From positions 3,159,436 to 3,223,435 of the forward strand of contig NW_003314263.1 of assembly GCF_000143415.4 (NCBI RefSeq): DNA of 64,000 bases, written 5' to 3'. Source of the stretch: Selaginella moellendorffii. Lineage: Eukaryota; Streptophyta; Lycopodiopsida; Selaginellales; Selaginellaceae. The notes under the pieces were generated by a model. The model had not been told where the DNA came from. It did no database searches and saw nothing but the letters and a program-made list of their open reading frames with translations. Shown in pieces: positions 53,719 to 64,000 of this stretch; the stretch's first letter is position 1; every line of letters begins with the position of its first letter. A program made the translations under genes and the position numbers.

Positions 53719-55424
53719 CGTAAGTGACTAATTTTTCCATTTTACTTTAGTCACTTAACAACACCTCCGATCACTTGGAGGAGTCTCATTCACAACCTCC
53801 ATAAGTCCCATTTAGGACTTGGGGCTTGCTAGCCCCGAGAATGACATCCATGTCACTCAACCTTTGCACTTGATCCAAGTGCTCCATGTATCTGATACCA
53901 TGACCGACACCCCAAGGTACCACCGACCTCTCAGCCCGTTACGCTAAGGCCATGCCCATTTACCTTGGTCACACTGGTGGTCTAACACCACCTGCATCAC
54001 AGTCCTGTCTCTCAAAGACTAGGCCATCTGTCCATGAGTGATCAACTCAGATCCACTCCTTAGCATCCTTAGGATGCCTGCAGACATGGGGAATAGCCTT
54101 CCCCAATGTCTCCTTTCCAGTCCCCACCTAGTCCCTTCCTGTCCATGGCCGTGTTCACCAACACTGCCACTGGATCAAGGCCCACAGGCCCGACCACTAA
54201 GTCCAACTGTCCCCTGGGACTTCCTCACTATGTGACTGTGTCCTTTGTCACCACACCAGAGGGCTACTCCTCTCCCTTTCCACAGTTTGGGACTTTGGGG
54301 CAACATTTCGGAACACCGTGGCCCTATGTGGGCCTCGTGGGTACTCTCCTCGCCTTCTGCCCTTAGGTGCTCTAGCCATGGGCTTAGAGCGAGGTTCCGT
54401 TGAGCCACACTAGGTATCCAAGTAGGTAGTGCCACCCACACTTGGACTGGGAGCATCGGGCAGTCAATCTCCTGGGGGAACTAGAGCCGGCTCTTGAACA
54501 CTTCACCAAGCTAGCCCATTTGTCGGTCTGTGTTCACTCTAGTCTTGGACTTCCCAGTGGGCAGCCCATCACCCAACACTGGGTACAGCCTTCCTAGGCT
54601 AAACTGGCCTTTTCTAGCCAAACTGGCTCCACTGCAGTCCTCCCCCTCACTATACTTTTGGAGCTCACCAAACCCCCCAGGGTTTGGGAGACGAATGCTT
54701 TGGGCTTTCACCCTCTCGGACTCGGACTCGGACTTGGACTCGGACTCGGACTTGGACTCGGGCTTGGTCTCGGCCTCAGCCTTGGTCTCGGTCCCGGTCT
54801 CGGTCTCATTCACGGTCTTGGTCTCAGTCTCGGTCTCGGTTTCGGTCTCGGTCCCGGTCTCGACTTCGGACTCCATCTCGGGTCCTTCTCGGACTCCATC
54901 TCGGACTCCATCTCGGGTCCATCTCGGACTCCATCTCGGACTCCATCTCGGTTCCATCTCGGGTCCATCTCGGGTCCACCTCGGGCTCCATCTTGGACTC
55001 CATCTTGGGTCCATCTCGGACTCCATCTCGGGTCCATCTCAGACTCCATCTCGGACTCCATCTCGGGTCCATCTCGGGTCCATCTCGGACTCCATCTCAG
55101 GTCCATCTCGGACTCCGTCTCGGACTCCATCTAGCACTCCATCTCGGGTCCATCTCGGATCCATCTCGGACTCCATCTTAGGTCCATCTCGGACTCCTCC
55201 ACATCATGTGTCGGTCCTCTTGTGTCCCTTTTCTAGAGACTCACTTATCTTTCACTTTGTGCTTGTTCTTCGAGCACTTCATTGGGAGGTCCGCTCCTGC
55301 TCTTGACCTTTCATATCGGAGCTTTTAGTATAAACGTGTTACGCTCGTTTGGTTTTTTCTTTGGCCACTACTACATATCACCCTTCCGGCTCCACTTTGG
55401 GGCCTAGGGATTTTGTGTCTCACA
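53719..55424 (-). mobile_element. LTR-B2: 3' LTR of a minus-strand family B element
   Basis: About 1.7 kb reverse copy of LTR-B1 from TGTGAGACAC (ends at 55424) to TTAGTCACTTAC (53719). Upstream in element sense is a purine-rich gggtggtggagt. It contains the hexamer (54716-54870) and minisatellite (54870-55195) arrays. Confidence 0.85.
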
Positions 55425-58400
55425 ACTCCACCACCCATAGACGAAGTTTGATGTCCTCATCGAACGGTAAACCCTTTCATAAAGTAACACGCGCACGTGT
55501 TACCATTTCCATCCTTAGCACACAGCCAATATTTGTCTATGGTTTGACACCAAAAGCTCACTATGCCTTCTCCATCCTGTAAAGAGCATAGTCTCTCCAA
55601 CTTAGAGACTCCTTTGACCACTTGTGGTGGTTCTCTCCTTTTATTGGTTTAGTTCTTCGCTAAACTTGTTAGAGACACCTTCTCTAACCCTTGCACTTTG
55701 GAACTTTTTAATTCTGACTTCTCAAAGTCAGTTTCCTAAGTGTCTTCGACAACTTGCATTGCATATATTGTGCAACTCCACTTCCTCATCCTCTGAAGTT
55801 CTCTACTTGAGGGCACCATCATCCTCTCTTTGATTTCATACCACCTTTAGCATTAAGTTCCAGTTATCATATTTTGTGCTAGGGCTGTCCACGGCCCTAT
55901 CATTTGGCTACCTTACTGCTCCCACCCTTGGAGCTTCCACTTTCGCCAAATCGGAACAATTGGGAATCCATCCTTGGAAACACATTGCTTTTCCCACAAT
56001 CCATTAGCCCCCAACACCTTTCTGTTTTTGGCCTAACTTTGCCATTTGGATTTTTTCCCATGATTCCCATAGCTCTTTACTTAGCCACAGTCTTTTGCTC
56101 CTATCCTTGATTGTTGCACTCAACAACATAGGATCGCTACCTCCATTTTCGAGGTATCATTTCGGTTCCATAGCAAAGACTCTCCTTTGCCAAGTCTGGA
56201 GGGTATTCACCTCTAGTACATCTCTTTAGCATCTTCTACTATGTGCTCTATCCACGGCCCAACTTTGTGACCCTTCCATGGGTCTCTTATAAAGACTACT
56301 TTCCTCGGACTCACTATGCCATCGCATTGACATAGCTCATTTCCCATAGGTGTTCTTCCCACTTGGTCACCTTGACCAAGCCACACCATCATCAATAGTT
56401 CCAATCGACACTTTGAACTTGGAACTTTATCCTTTAACCTCACAAGGACCTTCTCCTTGTTTTAGCCATAAGATCACCTAGTGATCTAACCTCGGCACCT
56501 TAATAGGTTTGCCAATAAGTACTAAGTCTCCTAGACCTTTAAGTTGTCACCTATGACCCCGGGGGCATCCCCCACACTCGACGGTGTGCCCAAGCCAGCC
56601 CTTCCAGCCAAGGGTCCATAGCAACTGAGACCGGGTGTCCCCATCTCATTCACTTCGTCCTTGGTGCCCTTAGCACTAAAGTGTTCAAGTTAGATATGCC
56701 AAGCTTTCACACTAAGCAATCTAACCATGCATCATGATTCTGAGGCATCCCTCGCTTGGTAGTGTGCCCAAACTAGTCTCCCCACTGAGAGTCCATGACC
56801 ACCGAAATATGAGTGTCCTCATATTCCAAACCATCACCACACCCTAATGAGTTGGGACTCGAACCCAAGCACTAGAGGGTCGGGACTCGAACCCAACCTC
56901 CATATATGCATCTACGGACGGCATCACACAGGACGCCTGGCGTGACTCCCCACGCCGGTGCACCAACATATACTTAAAGTGCGCTACAGATCACAGCTTA
57001 GGAACCTAGTTCCTCCACACTGCCAAGTCCTCTCACTTGACAAGTTTATGATCATGCATGGGCCACCCCTTTTGAAGTTGGCTCCTTCAACTAGGGTATT
57101 TGTTCCCCCGACTTGCCAATTTCACTTAGCAAGTCATCCGGCCACCGTAACATGGTTCATGCATAAGCGTGAAAGTCCTTAACCATCGACTTTCGTTCAA
57201 AGCCCTCTCTTTGAACACTTAGGAATTACTTCCCTAACATTGATAGCCTTGCCTTTTGGCAAGCTTTAAGACCACGCTTCTGCTGTGCCACTTTGATTTC
57301 GTGGGTTTTATGAACCATTTACACTTGAATTTTTAGGTACTTATCTACCTAGGGGAACCTTCAAGGAACTCTGTCCCTTAGCTTGCTAAGGCCTCTCCTT
57401 TCACAAACTTTTCATTTTCTATATGGTCTAACATGGACAATCTTATGTTTTAGACTCTCCATGGCATCCCGGTCGCTAGTAACAACATGCTCGAGCACTC
57501 GCTTGATTCTCCACTCCCAACTTACATAACCACCCTTGGTTATGTCCATCGATTCTTATGGTTCGGTTCTATCCTTTTACTACTTGCTTTTTGGCCTCAT
57601 ACATTTCTTTTAGTTATTCTCCTCCAGACTAGGAGGATAGCTTTGCACTTTCTACCATGCCTTAGCAAGTATTCATAAGGATGAACGTGCCCGACAGCCT
57701 AGAGAGTGGTTCCTCAATCTGGATATGCTCACCTTGTAATCCCACACACTAGGATTAACGTTGCTACTTATGGGCCTTTATATGCCCATCTCTAACCTTG
57801 CTAAAATCCCTCTTTGGCTTTATCCAATTCGGGTAGACAGACTTCTCCCATCTCCGCAGCCTTGGACGTTTGGATAGCACCTCTTATCCATCATTTGCTA
57901 GGGATTTTGTCCCTTGGGCCTTATCCATTGCCCTCTCGACACCAAACACCACCTTCTGGTGTTCTAGAGTCCTAATGATGACCTCTTTGACAATGAATAT
58001 CCCCTTTATGACATTGACTTATTATATCGCAACATAAATAATTTATCCCTCATAATGGTATATCTAACTTCTTTATCCCAATAAAAAGTCTTAGGTAGCC
58101 ACCTTCTACTAGTTTAAGCAATTATTTTGCACCTTTTGCTTAATTGCCTTATAATTGTTAAGTCCTACAATTCATTGCTAGTGCTTCCACACCTCTATCA
58201 TTATTTGGGTCACCACACTCTAACCACATACCTTCCAACTTAGGATATGCCATTCCTATTTCCATTGGGATTCCTTTGGAAGGGGTTCTCATGAACCTGC
58301 CAACTTGACCTCAAGGCATCACACCTTGGCACATTCGGTGTTTCCACACCATCGGCTCCACGAGCCTACCTCTATAACACTTTTTACTTGTGTTTATATC

Positions 58401-59398
58401 TTTGCCAAGACTAATACAGTTGTCTATTATGCCAATTATTCATTAGCATTGCACCATAGAGTTTACACACAACTTTGTGTCAAAGTTGTTATCTTTTGGG
58501 AAATTCTTTCCCATGACTTTAGTATGGCACATTCTGCCACCAATGAGATACCAACTATTCTCATATTTGGATCTTAAGATCCTCCCCATCCTTCGTAGGG
58601 CACAATACACCTTAGTCCAAATGCTTTTTCCAATCCTTTAGGACCATTCCTTGACTCTACTTGAGTCATCCAGCATTTTTGGACTTCACTAATCTGAGGA
58701 CTTATAATGTCCCATTTTTTAGGTGCCAGCTCATTAGAATATAACTTCTTGTATTCATGTCCTACCTATAAGGACTATTCTTGCAAGTATTACTCCGACA
58801 CTTGATTATTCTTTGTTCCATATGGGGTAACTTTGCCTCTTATGATTATTTGTCCATGTGATGAGAATACCAAATTATCCTCTAAGTACACCCCAAATCC
58901 CTTGGGTTGTTCTAGCATTTACTAAGGGTAGCCCTATCTATCATTTCAAGGACTTATGTCCTCTTTCGCATTTGACCTCCCACGGTCATTAATTCTGGTT
59001 TCAAATTCATGAGCATCAACCTCAACTATATAAGGATAATCTTGTGACTCCTTTATTGTTTTGGAGTCTCTATCTTTCCCATGATCCCAGCTATAGTTTT
59101 TTACCACAACTACATTAACCAGTTTGCTAAGTTAAATGCTCATTTGGATCACATCCTCAACTCTTTGAGGAAAACTTTATACTGTTCCCAAGATCCCAAA
59201 GTCGTTCCCTTATTGGCCCTTTGTTATCCACCATATTGCGCACAAGTTCACGCATGAACTTGAGTGGAGAGCCATGTCCTCTCGACATGCTACTCCTTAA
59301 GGATAGGTCCATACCTAAAACCTTCCAATTCCAATACAAGTGGTGATATACTTGGCCATTAATAAGAGTCGGACTAAGGAATAGCTCCGATACCAAGT
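55425..59398 (-). mobile_element. Family B interior, minus strand, about 4 kb, non-coding
   Basis: The primer-binding site tggtatcggagc on the minus strand (59384-59395) sits 3 bp inside LTR-B3, defining the 5' end; the 3' end abuts LTR-B2. No reverse transcriptase, integrase or gag motif is recognised in any frame; the longest frames are under 100 codons. A plus-oriented partial copy is at 61071-64000. Confidence 0.75.
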
Positions 59399-60141
59399 TG
59401 TAAACGACTAAATTTTCCATTCTACTTTAGTCACTTAACCATACCTCCGACCACTTGGAGGAGTCTCACTCAGAACTTCCATAAGTCCTATTCCAGACTT
59501 GGTGCTGGCAAGCCCCGAGAATGGCATCTCTGCCACTCAACCTTTGCACTTGGTCCAAGTGCTTCATATGTCTGATCCCATGATCAACACCCCAAGGTAC
59601 CACCGACATATCAGCCCGTTATGCTGAGGCCATGCCCATTCACCTTGGTCACACCAGTGGTCCAACACCACCTGCATCACAGTTCTGTCTCTCAAAGACT
59701 GAGCCATCCTTCCATGAGTGACCATCCCCGATCCACTCCTTTGCATCCTTAGGATGCCCCCAGATATGGGGAATAGCCTTCCCCAATATCTACCTTCCGA
59801 TCCCTACCAAGTCCCTTTCTGTTCATGGCCGTGTTCGCCAACACTGCCACTGGATCAAGGCTCACAGGCCCAACCTCTAAGTCCCCATGTTCTCTAGGAC
59901 TTCCTTGTCATGTGACTGCATCCTTGGTCACTACACCAGAGGATTACTCCTCTTCCTTTCCACCATCCGGGACTCTGGGACAACATTTTGGAACACCGTG
60001 GCCATATGCGAGCCTCATGGGTACTCTTCCCACCTTCCGCCTTTTGGTGCTTTAGCCATGGGCTTAGAGCGAGGTTTTGTTGAGCCACGCCAAGTATCCA
60101 AGTAGGTAGTGCCACCCATACTTGGATTGGGAGCATCAGCC
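59399..60141 (-). mobile_element. LTR-B3: truncated 5' LTR of the minus-strand family B element
   Basis: Matches 47690-48414 of LTR-B1 in reverse and lacks the array half. It stops at 60141, where a plus-strand LTR-B begins exactly at its TGTGAG terminus. Confidence 0.82.
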
Positions 60142-61070
60142 TGTGAGACATAAAATCCCTAGGCCCCAAAGTGGAGCTGAAAGGGTGCCACGTGGTAGTG
60201 GCTGAAACAAAAGCCAAATGAGCATAACACGTTTGGACTAAAAGCTCCAACTTAAAAAGGTCGAGAGTGGGAGTGGAACTCCCAACGAAGTGCTCGAGGA
60301 ACAAGCACGAAGCAAAAGATAAGTGAGTCTCTAGAAAAGGGACACAAGAGGACCAACACATGACACGTGGAAGTGTCCGAGATGGAGTCCGGGATGGACC
60401 CGAGACAGAGTCCGAGATGGACCCGAGATGGAGTCCGAGATGGACCCGAGATGGACCCGAGATGGAGTCAGAGATGGAGTCCGAGATGGATCCGAGACGG
60501 AGTCCGAGATGGACCCGAGATGGAGTTCGAGATGGACCCGAGATGGACCCGAGATGGAGTCCGAGATGGAATCCGAGGTGGACCCGAGATGGACCCGAGA
60601 TGGAGTCCGAGGTGGAGTCCGAGATGGACCCGAGATGGACCCGAGATGGAGTCTGAGATGGAGTCTAAGATGGACCCGAGATGGAGTCTGAGATGGACCT
60701 GAGATGGAGTCCAAGATGGAGTCCGAGATGGACCCGAGATGGAGTTCGAGAAGGACCCGAGATGGAGTCCGAAGTCGAGACCGAGACCGGGATCGAGACC
60801 GAGACCAAGGCCGAGGCCGAGACCGAGATAGAGCCCAAGTCCGAGTCCGAGTCCGAGTCCGAGTTCGAGTTCGAGTCTGAGAAGGTGAAAGCCCAAAGCG
60901 TTCGTCTCCCAGACCTTGGGGGGTTTGGTGAGCTCCAAAAGTATAGTGAGGGGGAGGACTGCAGTGGAGCCAGTTTAGCCAGGAAAGGCCAGTTTGGCCC
61001 AGGAAGGCTGTACCCAGTGTTGGGTGATGAGCTGCCAACTGGGAAGTCCAAGACTAGAGTGAACACGGAC
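60142..61070 (+). mobile_element. LTR-B4: plus-strand LTR-B, 3'-truncated
   Basis: Starts tgtgagacataaaatcccta, contains the minisatellite (60374-60770) and hexamers (60770-60884), and matches LTR-B1 until gtgaacacggac. It then switches at about 61071 to family B interior sequence equivalent to 57795 in reverse. Confidence 0.82.
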
Positions 61071-64000
61071 GGGATTTTGGCAAGGCTAGTGATGGGCATA
61101 TAATTGCCCATAAGTAGTAACGGTAATCCCAGTGTGTGGGATTACAAGGTGAGTATACCCAAATTGAGGAACCACTCCCTAGGCTGTTGGGTAGGTTCAT
61201 CCCTATGAATACTTGCCAAGGCATGGTAGAAAGTGCAAAACTATCTTCCTAGTTTGGAGGAGAATGACCAAAGGAAATGTATGAGGCCAAAAGGCAAGTA
61301 GTAAAAGGATAGAACCGAACCATAGGAATTGACAGACATGACCAAGGGTGGTTATGCAAGTTGGGAGTGGGGAATCAAGTGGGCGCTTGTCGCGCATGTG
61401 ACTTCGGGTATCGAAAGTTACCTGTCGGCTAGTCCTTACGGACACTCTTACCTTACTGCCACGATGGCAGGAGGTCGGTATTGCTGGACCCGTTATCAGT
61501 TTCCGCCTAAGCTAGTTGAGAAACTGGTCATCACATGTGCACTTAGACCGGAAGGGCACTAAGGAAGGAAATCCTAAGTTGTCATTTAGTCAAGCAGACT
61601 TGACACGGTGATGAGAAACTCATGATGTTGGCTTGCACTTGCTAGTGTTAGGAACCCCCGCGATATTGAGATTGGTCCCTCAATATTCGCTAGATGATAG
61701 CTTACCGTGTCTGCCAAACACCCTCGCTATCATGCCCTTTGTGTTAGTCTCATTTCGGTCCCAAATGCTATTTATGGAAAGTGTCCAGATTTGCTCATTT
61801 GGCACATCTATGGAATGTAGAGATCGGCCTGAACACAATGGTGTTCGTCCCATGTCCAAATTTGCAATCTAAGGACATTCCATATTTAGTAAGTTTCAAG
61901 CTTGTCCCAGAGACTAACTCCTGATACTAAGGGAGGCTTGGGGTGAAAGCCCAAAGCGTGTGTTCCTCAAGGGGGGGGGGGCTGTGGGGGGTTCCAAATG
62001 TATAGTAGGGATAGTGGGTAGGTCGGGCATGGCCGACCAACCTGAGGCATAGTCTAGCTCCCGCTTGCGTGCCTGTCCTTATTCTGCGTCCGGCTTGGGT
62101 CTAAGCCCAAGTTCCATTCCATGCTAGTTGGTGGAGTACCCATATCCTCACGTTAGGCCACCGGTATGCCGAAATAGCGCCAGACTCCGTTTGGCTCCGT
62201 TTTGCGTGCTGGTCCTGGCATTGGTATGCTGGTTGCTCCAGGACTGTTCCAAGTCGCTCCGGGCTCCTGTCCCTTCGCTCCTTGGGCTATATACTCGGGA
62301 GTTGCTCCGTGGTCCGGTTCCATCACTCCTTGGCATCACGCTTGGGAGTTTGGCACCGTTCCTTCGTTCAGTGGCCCAAGGCCCTGAACCTCGGGTTCCT
62401 GTGGACACGTGGCATGGACACGTGGCATGTGACACGTGGCATCTGTCACGTGGCACAAAGAGGGTTTAGGTTCCGCTTCGTGGTGTTATCCTATGGTAAA
62501 TCACCATAGGATAAAGGGTCAAAACCACGTGCGCCACAGCGCTCAAACATGTTGTTACTAGCGACTGGGATGCCATGGAGAGTCAAAACCATGGGATTGT
62601 CTATGCTAGATTATATGGCAATTGGAAAGCTTGCGAAAGGAGAGGCTTTAGCAAGCTAAGGGACAAAGTTCCTTCAAAAGGTTCCCAAAGACAATTCTAG
62701 ATAGCTAGATACCTAAAAAGCCAAAGTGTAAATGGTTCATAGAACGCGCAAAATCAGAGTGGCGCAGCAGAAGCGTGGTCTTGAAGCTTGCCATAAGGCG
62801 AGGCTATCAAGGTTGGGGAAATAGTTCCCAAGGGTTCAAAGAGAGGGCTTTGAACAAAAGTTGATGGTTAAGGACTTTCACGCTTATGCATGAACCATGT
62901 TACGGTGGCCGGATGACTTGCTAAGTGAAATTGGCAAGTCGAGGGAACAAATACCCTAGTTGAAGGTGCTAACTTCAAAAGGGGTGGCCCATGAGGCCAA
63001 GCATGGAGGAGTCCATGCATGATCACAAACTTGTCAAGTGAGAGGGCTTGGCAGTGCGGAGGAACTAAGTTTCTAAGCTGTGATCTGTAGCGCACTTTAA
63101 GAATAATTTGGTGCACCGGTGTGGGGAGTCGCACTAGGCATCTTGTGTGATGCCGTCCGTAGATGCATATACAGAGGTTGGGTTTGAGTCCCGACCCTCT
63201 AGTGCTTGGGTTCGAGTCCTAACTCACTAGGGTGTGGTGATGGTTTGGAATATGAGGACACTCATATTTTGGTGGTCATGAACTCTCAGTGGGGAGACTG
63301 GTTTGGGCACACCGCCAAACGAGGGATGCCTCAGAGTCGTGATGCATGGTTAGATTGCTTAGTGTGAAAGCTTGGCATATCTAACTTGAACATTTTGGTG
63401 CTAAGGGCACCAAGGACGAAGTGAATGAGATGGGGACACCCGGTCTCAGTTGCTATGGACCCTTGGCCAGAAGGGCTGGCTTGGGCGCACCGTCGAGTGT
63501 GGGGGATGCCCCCGGGGTCATAGGTGACAACTTAAAGGTCTAGGAGACCTAGTACCTATTGGCAAACCTATTAAGGTGCCGAGGTTAGATCACTAGGTGA
63601 TCTTATGGCTAAAACAAGGACAAGGTCCTTGTGAGGTTAAAGGATAAAGTTCCAAGTTCAAAGTGTCGATTGGAACTATTGATGATGGTGTGGTTTGGTC
63701 AAGGTGACCAAGTGGGAAAAACACCTACGGGAAATGAGCTATGTCAATGCGATGGCATAGTAAGTCCGAGGAAAGCAGTCTCTATAAAAAACCCATGGGA
63801 GGGTCACAAAGTTGGGCTGTGGATAGACCCTATAGTAGAAGATGCTAAAGAGACGTACTAGGGGTGAACACCCTCTGGACTTGGCAAAGGAGAGTCTTTG
63901 CTATGGAACCGAAAGGATACCTCGAAAATGGAGGTAGCGATCCTATGTTGCTGGGTGCAACAATCAAGGATAGGAGCAAAAGACTGTGGCTAAGTAAAGA
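61071..64000 (+). mobile_element. Family B interior copy, plus strand, interrupted by solo LTR-A3; runs off window
   Basis: Reverse-complement match to about 57800-56070. 61071-61382 and 62544-64000 are contiguous in the 55425-59398 copy. It continues past the window end. No coding content. Confidence 0.82.
61388..62538 (+). mobile_element. LTR-A3: solo LTR of family A with target duplication GCGCT
   Basis: 1,151 bp, TGTCGCG...GCCACA, flanked by GCGCT (61383-61387 and 62539-62543). The paralogous interior at about 57485-57505 is uninterrupted and shows the empty site. Four CACGTG boxes lie in 62406-62452; the TATA position reads cacaaag. Confidence 0.92.

Noticed and set aside
55425-59398. 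Possible degenerate gag-pol in the family B interior
   Set aside because: I looked for reverse transcriptase, integrase and CCHC signatures in the listed frames and saw none; a profile search could overturn this.

Overview
This is plant nuclear DNA, most consistent with the lycophyte Selaginella (S. moellendorffii type). The reasons are a plant gene set (BIG, class III peroxidases, an ER-type Ca2+-ATPase, a chloroplast-type ABC1K, TEBICHI, a Dof-like finger, an NB-ARC-LRR), very short introns (about 45-135 bp) and a compact gene region next to a retrotransposon block. The species is an inference; the gene families are read from the sequence.

Layout. (1) 1-11356 holds two diverged copies of a tandem segmental duplication, offset about 5.8-6.4 kb. 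Each carries a divergent Dof-like zinc-finger gene (+), then on the minus strand decayed helicase-domain exons of TEBICHI/DNA polymerase theta, an F-box gene segment, and an IMPACT/YigZ-family gene. In copy 1 the F-box and IMPACT genes are broken. In copy 2 the IMPACT gene gives a clean six-exon, 239-aa model. A fragment resembling the C-terminal part of Crinkler/RHS-type proteins lies between the copies. (2) 11807-21366 holds an ER-type Ca2+-ATPase with two similar N-terminal exons, two tandem class III peroxidases, and a 10-exon ABC1K gene on the minus strand that is divergent from the next gene. (3) 21614-37461 is one giant gene, the plant UBR4 orthologue BIG (about 5,017 aa in 15.8 kb). 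(4) 37791-41814 holds a scrambled third TEBICHI fragment and an NB-ARC-LRR gene on the minus strand whose two N-terminal exons are duplicates of one coiled-coil-like segment. (5) 43212-64000 has no host gene. It is a nest of LTR elements: two complete Cassandra-type TRIM elements with 5S-rRNA-like LTRs and perfect 5-bp target duplications; a larger family here called LTR-A (1.1 kb LTR, three copies, one solo with its duplication); and a family here called LTR-B (about 1.7-1.8 kb LTR, one solo with its duplication) whose LTR contains 11-12-bp and 6-bp arrays. The same nest holds a third, truncated IMPACT copy.

How the parts relate. The housekeeping genes from 11.8 to 37.5 kb look intact and independently regulated. 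The duplicated block and its stray pieces at 37.8 and 44.4 kb show repeated copying of one gene cluster (IMPACT, F-box, TEBICHI) followed by decay. The repeat block shows at least three rounds of nested insertion and rearrangement. All splice models were made by hand from reading-frame continuity and GT/AG sites.
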